64,000 nucleotides of DNA from the NCBI GenBank assembly GCA_030220185.1, contig JASPKZ010003417.1:296501-360500 (forward strand). Direction: 5' to 3'. Of this stretch, positions 63,401 to 64,000 are shown one piece after another. A program made the position numbers and the translations under genes. The stretch comes from Diploptera punctata. Its lineage: Eukaryota > Arthropoda > Insecta > Blattodea > Blaberidae. Under the pieces are notes generated by a model. The model saw only the letters and a list, made by a program, of their open reading frames with translations. It had not been told where the DNA came from and did not search any database. The stretch's first letter is position 1; each line of letters begins with the position of its first letter.

Positions 63401-63435
63401 ATAAGCATGTCAAGTTGCATGATCATGCAGATTAG
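51404..63435 (+). CDS. C2H2 zinc-finger protein, four coding exons
   Basis: Likely nuclear DNA-binding protein. Coding exons: ATG 51412-51468, 54470-54565, 58912-59013, 62542-63435; about 383 residues. All junctions are phase 0. The first three exons encode short acidic Ser/Glu-rich segments (MDERNSNENSDG; SGEDDDEESEQ; EEEKSEKEGDES) and end in similar ME(F/L)E. The last exon has nine C2H2 fingers with TGERP-type linkers between the first ones (CEVCKKLF, CDVCKKTF, CEVCSKSF, CDRCEKRF, CEICNKSY, CDVCKKSF, CELCNKTF, CDRCEESF, CHICLKSY). The seventh to ninth fingers have longer linkers. An acceptor before the ATG implies an upstream 5' UTR exon. The paralogue is not identified. Exon joining is inferred from splice sites and phase, not from RNA. 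Confidence 0.8.
51412..51468 (+). CDS. zinc-finger gene, first coding exon
   Basis: Acceptor 'ctcttgcag' ends at 51403; ATG at 51412 in the context gacaacATGg; donor TCTGAG|gtaata. 19 codons, MDERNSNENSDGIDLNESE. The eight bases before ATG stay open in frame, so translation could begin further upstream. Confidence 0.68.
51671..52969 (-). mobile_element. decayed mariner element, third subgroup
   Basis: Right end 'cgagggtaactcaggcagtt' (complement at 52969) and a decayed left end 'gtaactcagaaagtttcc'. The minus strand holds scattered transposase blocks: VENIDAVEKMVRKDTHMTY, IVTGDKTWIYQYDPD (D1), HHNNASAHTA (second Asp changed to Asn) and a frame-shifted LELAP.DF. Lies in intron 1 of the zinc-finger gene. 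Confidence 0.85.
53323..53441 (+). mobile_element. second PLE lineage, short end copy, 12-bp TSD
   Basis: Flanked by catctttacaaa at 53311-53322 and 53442-53453. Contains the family I ribozyme motif: TTGAGGA, extra T, GC(T)AGA/TCTGGC, GAA, ACGT, C17 at 53341-53388. Confidence 0.82.
53341..53388 (+). ncRNA. hammerhead-like ribozyme (family I)
   Basis: Same fold as 37394-37440 with helix I CCC/GGG. One helix II mismatch (GCTAGA against TCTGGC is a wobble). Confidence 0.58.
53640..53870 (-). repeat. tRNA-derived SINE, family 3, partial
   Basis: Minus strand head 'ttgcctctggtcccaagag' and box B-like 'gcaggttcaaatc', matching the 42.56 kb head; body diverged. Confidence 0.5.
53893..54087. mobile_element. 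short PLE end copy with 12-bp TSD (family E)
   Basis: Flanked by actgtagttata at 53881-53892 and 54088-54099. Both outer ends are PLE termini ('tcacctcatat' and complement). The interior holds one complete and one half hammerhead motif on the minus strand about 54 bp apart. Confidence 0.85.
53978..54025 (-). ncRNA. hammerhead ribozyme motif (family E)
   Basis: Minus strand: core CTGAAGA, extra T, helix II GAAGC/GCTTC with loop TGCACAG, GAA. Helix III is damaged here, but the half-motif just upstream keeps GAA, ACCGGT and C17. Confidence 0.55.
54120..54440 (-). repeat. tRNA-derived SINE, family 1, full
   Basis: Minus strand head 'ccgctgtggtctcgagg', box B 'gggtttgatccccgg', (atc)n middle, 3' end. 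Its head ends about 30 bp before the acceptor of the zinc-finger exon at 54470. Confidence 0.8.
54470..54565 (+). CDS. zinc-finger gene, coding exon 2
   Basis: Acceptor 'attttgcag' before CAGCTG (a NAGNAG site that could drop one Gln), donor TTTGAG|gtaata. 32 codons, QLGTSSKLKEDESGEDDD, ending KMEFE. Phase 0 both ends. Confidence 0.72.
54700..55010 (-). repeat. tRNA-derived SINE, family 4, full, 13-bp TSD
   Basis: Flanked by cctcatatatcta at 54687-54699 and 55011-55023. Minus strand head with box A 'tagcgtagtggttaagg' and box B 'gggttcaagtccc'. Inserted in the terminus of a PLE, whose text continues across it. Confidence 0.88.
55033..55085 (-). ncRNA. hammerhead-like motif, degenerate (family F)
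   Basis: Minus strand: ACAG/CTGT helix I, CTGAGGA, extra T, GAAAC/GTTTTC, then GAT (not GAA), helix III ACCGCGGT, G at position 17. Two consensus positions are lost. Confidence 0.5.
55400..55605 (-). repeat. LINE 3' end fragment
   Basis: Minus strand reads LWIGHVARMGNERCAWKLL, then GKPEGNRSVGRSRMRWENN. Same family as 49.15 kb. Confidence 0.75.
55605..55925. other. intron, nothing recognised
   Basis: T-rich; no motif. Confidence 0.4.
55950..56055 (+). mobile_element. fragment of the arthropod repeat protein (next block after 43.28 kb)
   Basis: Plus frame reads SAMEERYQSKWNLNMLADYCW, cut here to its recognised core MEERYQ..WN.NMLADYCW, which in the known pattern follows the HSHLD...EQG block seen at 43.2 kb. 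It is preceded by an acceptor-like 'atggtttcag'. Confidence 0.58.
56380..56605 (+). repeat. tRNA-derived SINE, family 2, diverged
   Basis: Head 'gtaaccaagtggtctaagc', 'catggggaagaaatg', 'gggtaactacaataagtagc', in the order of the 35.29 kb copy. Confidence 0.7.
56610..57150. repeat. unclassified dispersed repeat (partner at 11.4 kb)
   Basis: Near-collinear with 11375-11905 including 'gttgaattctttggtagact' and 'gaacagatttctgagtaagc'. The minus strand again shows the DLEDFDHVFGI-like acidic frame, here broken. Confidence 0.55.
57740..58850 (+). mobile_element. PLE, 5'-truncated (family F)
   Basis: Frame 57767-58090 reads IKFTIEIEHDNKIPFLDLY and the RT thumb-side HAIFNSLLHRLINIP. After decay, NRIYIGKTKRNLETR (GIY-YIG core) at about 58330 and LTVW-like LIVWENMYIKKN with the doubled DGSLEN/DGSLDN tail. 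The C-terminal frame ends at 58774. The terminus 'cctcataatgtt' lies at about 58812, 100 bp before zinc-finger exon 3. Confidence 0.87.
58701..58750 (+). ncRNA. hammerhead-like motif (family F)
   Basis: ACAG/CTGT helix I, core CTGATGA, extra T, helix II GGTGAC/GTCACC, then AAT in place of GAA, helix III ACTGCGGT, G17. Core 5' half is perfect; the 3' half is damaged. Confidence 0.5.
58912..59013 (+). CDS. zinc-finger gene, coding exon 3
   Basis: Strong polypyrimidine acceptor, then TTAGGG; donor CTTGAG|gtaatg. 34 codons, LGAGRNLEEEKSEKEGD, ending KVEMELE. Similar in layout to exon 2 (LG start, acidic middle, K.EME(F/L)E end). Confidence 0.74.
59760..60350 (+). pseudogene. hAT (GTF2IRD2-like) transposase remnant
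   Basis: CLICNKTVSVFK matches the BED-finger start of this hAT clade. The catalytic middle is missing. Frame from 60010 reads LKNKFNYAPLLQFYCNYFP, YPGINRHALHFASLFGSTY and CEQVFSRMKHVK, then after a stop SHLESSLRVATTSIKPDIG to KQCQVSH, the clade's C-terminus. Confidence 0.85.
60510..61325 (+). mobile_element. RTE-like LINE 3' half nested in the hAT
   Basis: Frame 60526-60801 reads QTILYADDQIILSDSKDSL (RT catalytic YADD). After a frame change, MRFLQSLLGVNGLDHQRNT, LPKLAFQYTPTGHRDQGRP and HRWKDQ follow. Ends at a (gat)n tail about 61300. Confidence 0.87.
61330..61560 (-). repeat. RTE-like LINE 3' end
   Basis: Minus strand reads RWIQHVHRMEDHRIPKLML and GRRRPGRPLKRLLDGVSLE. Same family as 18.48 kb. 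Lies back-to-back with the preceding LINE tail. Confidence 0.78.
61740..62140. other. intron, nothing recognised
   Basis: AT-rich zinc-finger gene intron. Confidence 0.4.
62150..62510 (-). repeat. tRNA-derived SINE, family 1, full
   Basis: Minus strand head 'ccactgtggtctcaggtag', box B 'gagttcgatccccag', body as at 48 kb. It ends about 30 bp before the last zinc-finger acceptor. Confidence 0.8.
62542..63435 (+). CDS. zinc-finger gene, last exon with nine C2H2 fingers
   Basis: Acceptor 'ttttttaag' at 62541, phase 0. Encodes an acidic linker (VSDEDGEIKKGSPWSG) and nine C2H2 fingers, then HDHAD and TAG at 63433-63435. The fingers fill about residues 50-293 of this exon. The frame upstream of 62542 belongs to the intron. 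Confidence 0.9.
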   Translation, partial: VSDEDGEIKKGSPWSGLHSEKEDILTALIKNSDFNANTSVKRQKTLECEVCKKLFAKKSKLEVHYRTHTGERPYECDVCKKTFATKGSLTLHYVIHTGERPFQCEVCSKSFSRKGYLIIHLRSHTGVRPFKCDRCEKRFTTRRRLDAHYLKHTGNSPYVCEICNKSYTCNNNLSAHYITHSGSRPFKCDVCKKSFTQKSSLTVHYRIHVDTGNFQCELCNKTFAQRRYLMYHKKSVHSDKIYYCDRCEESFLKNSELLCHLRQIHFIKPSHKCHICLKSYADKRYLNKHVKLHDHAD

Positions 63436-63469
63436 TGTAACATTAATATTTAATTTTAGGAAGTGATAT

Positions 63470-64000
63470 TTTTTGAGGTTATTTTAATTATATTATTTTT
63501 AGTCTGATCATCTTACCTCAATATTAATGTTGATTTGTACTTAGACATGTTTCAAAACAATTCTGTCTTATCATCAGCTTGTCCAGACTGGTTTGATTTA
63601 TGTTGCATTATGTTGCACAACCTGGATGTCGATGTCAGCTCCATCCTGTGATTGGCCAAAGAACCTCCAAACAAGGTCACATTCCGTCGGTATTTCAAAA
63701 TTCATAACTCTGTTTTTGTTATTTTGAATATATATTTTTTCCCACATAATCAGTTCTTTTGTATTTTCTAACTGTTTTAATAATTTAGTGTCTGAATTTA
63801 TATTATGTTTTTCAGACCAAACATGAGCAGCAAAATTTAATATTAAAAATGGGGAAATGAAAATCTGCAGTTTTTAATATTAAGAATGGGGAAATACAAA
63901 AATCTGCAGTTGCTGCTCATGTTTGGTCTGAAAAACATAATATAAATTCAGACACTAAATTATTAAAACAGTTAGAAAATACAAAAGAGCTGACTATTTG
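63470..64000. mobile_element. PLE fold-back, family D, running off the window
   Basis: Left arm (-) 63470-63840 carries the family D end, a hammerhead motif and an LIMWEKIYIQNNKN-type tail. From about 63860 a plus-strand copy begins (SAVAAHVWSEKHNINS) and is cut by the window edge. Confidence 0.8.
63536..63590 (-). ncRNA. hammerhead ribozyme motif (family D)
   Basis: Minus strand: core CTGATGA, extra T, AAGACA/TGTTTT, GAA, helix III ACATGT, C17. N7 differs from the 12.6 kb copies (T instead of C), a permitted change. Confidence 0.64.

Overview
This is a nuclear window from an animal, most probably an arthropod and perhaps a hemimetabolous insect. The evidence is two recognisable animal housekeeping genes (MED24 and an AAMP-type WD40 gene), a multi-exon C2H2 zinc-finger gene with GT-AG introns, and a very dense load of arthropod-type transposons in visibly AT-rich DNA. 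The species cannot be fixed from sequence alone. There are no operons, plasmid features or CRISPR arrays.

Layout. 1-14.8 kb: the last six exons of MED24 (+), with introns packed by Penelope-like element (PLE) copies, LINE tails and SINE pieces. 14.8-21.7 kb: PLE copies, a decayed piggyBac and a LINE. 22.6-23.9 kb: an intronless AAMP-like WD40 gene with one frameshift. 23.9-27.1 kb: MITEs and a hAT relic nested in each other. 28.7-33.0 kb: two PLE fold-back dimers, a young DD41D Tc1/mariner element with an intact transposase, and a nearly intact DD34D mariner. 33.5-51 kb: tRNA-derived SINEs, LINE tails and a second PLE lineage. 51.4-63.4 kb: a four-exon zinc-finger gene (+) whose introns hold a mariner, PLEs, SINEs and a second hAT with a LINE nested in it. 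63.5-64 kb: another PLE.

Main signal. PLE copies occur about every 2-3 kb. Most carry a hammerhead-ribozyme-like fold near the 3' end, in at least nine sequence families. All share very short helix III, and all have one extra U between core position A9 and helix II. In several families the core C3-G8 pair is replaced by U3-A8, a compensatory change. At least ten insertions have exact 11-14 bp target-site duplications, and about eight of these are head-to-head inverted dimers. The host genes are independent of each other; what links the window is this repeated retroelement-plus-ribozyme invasion. All folds were paired by eye and none was computed.
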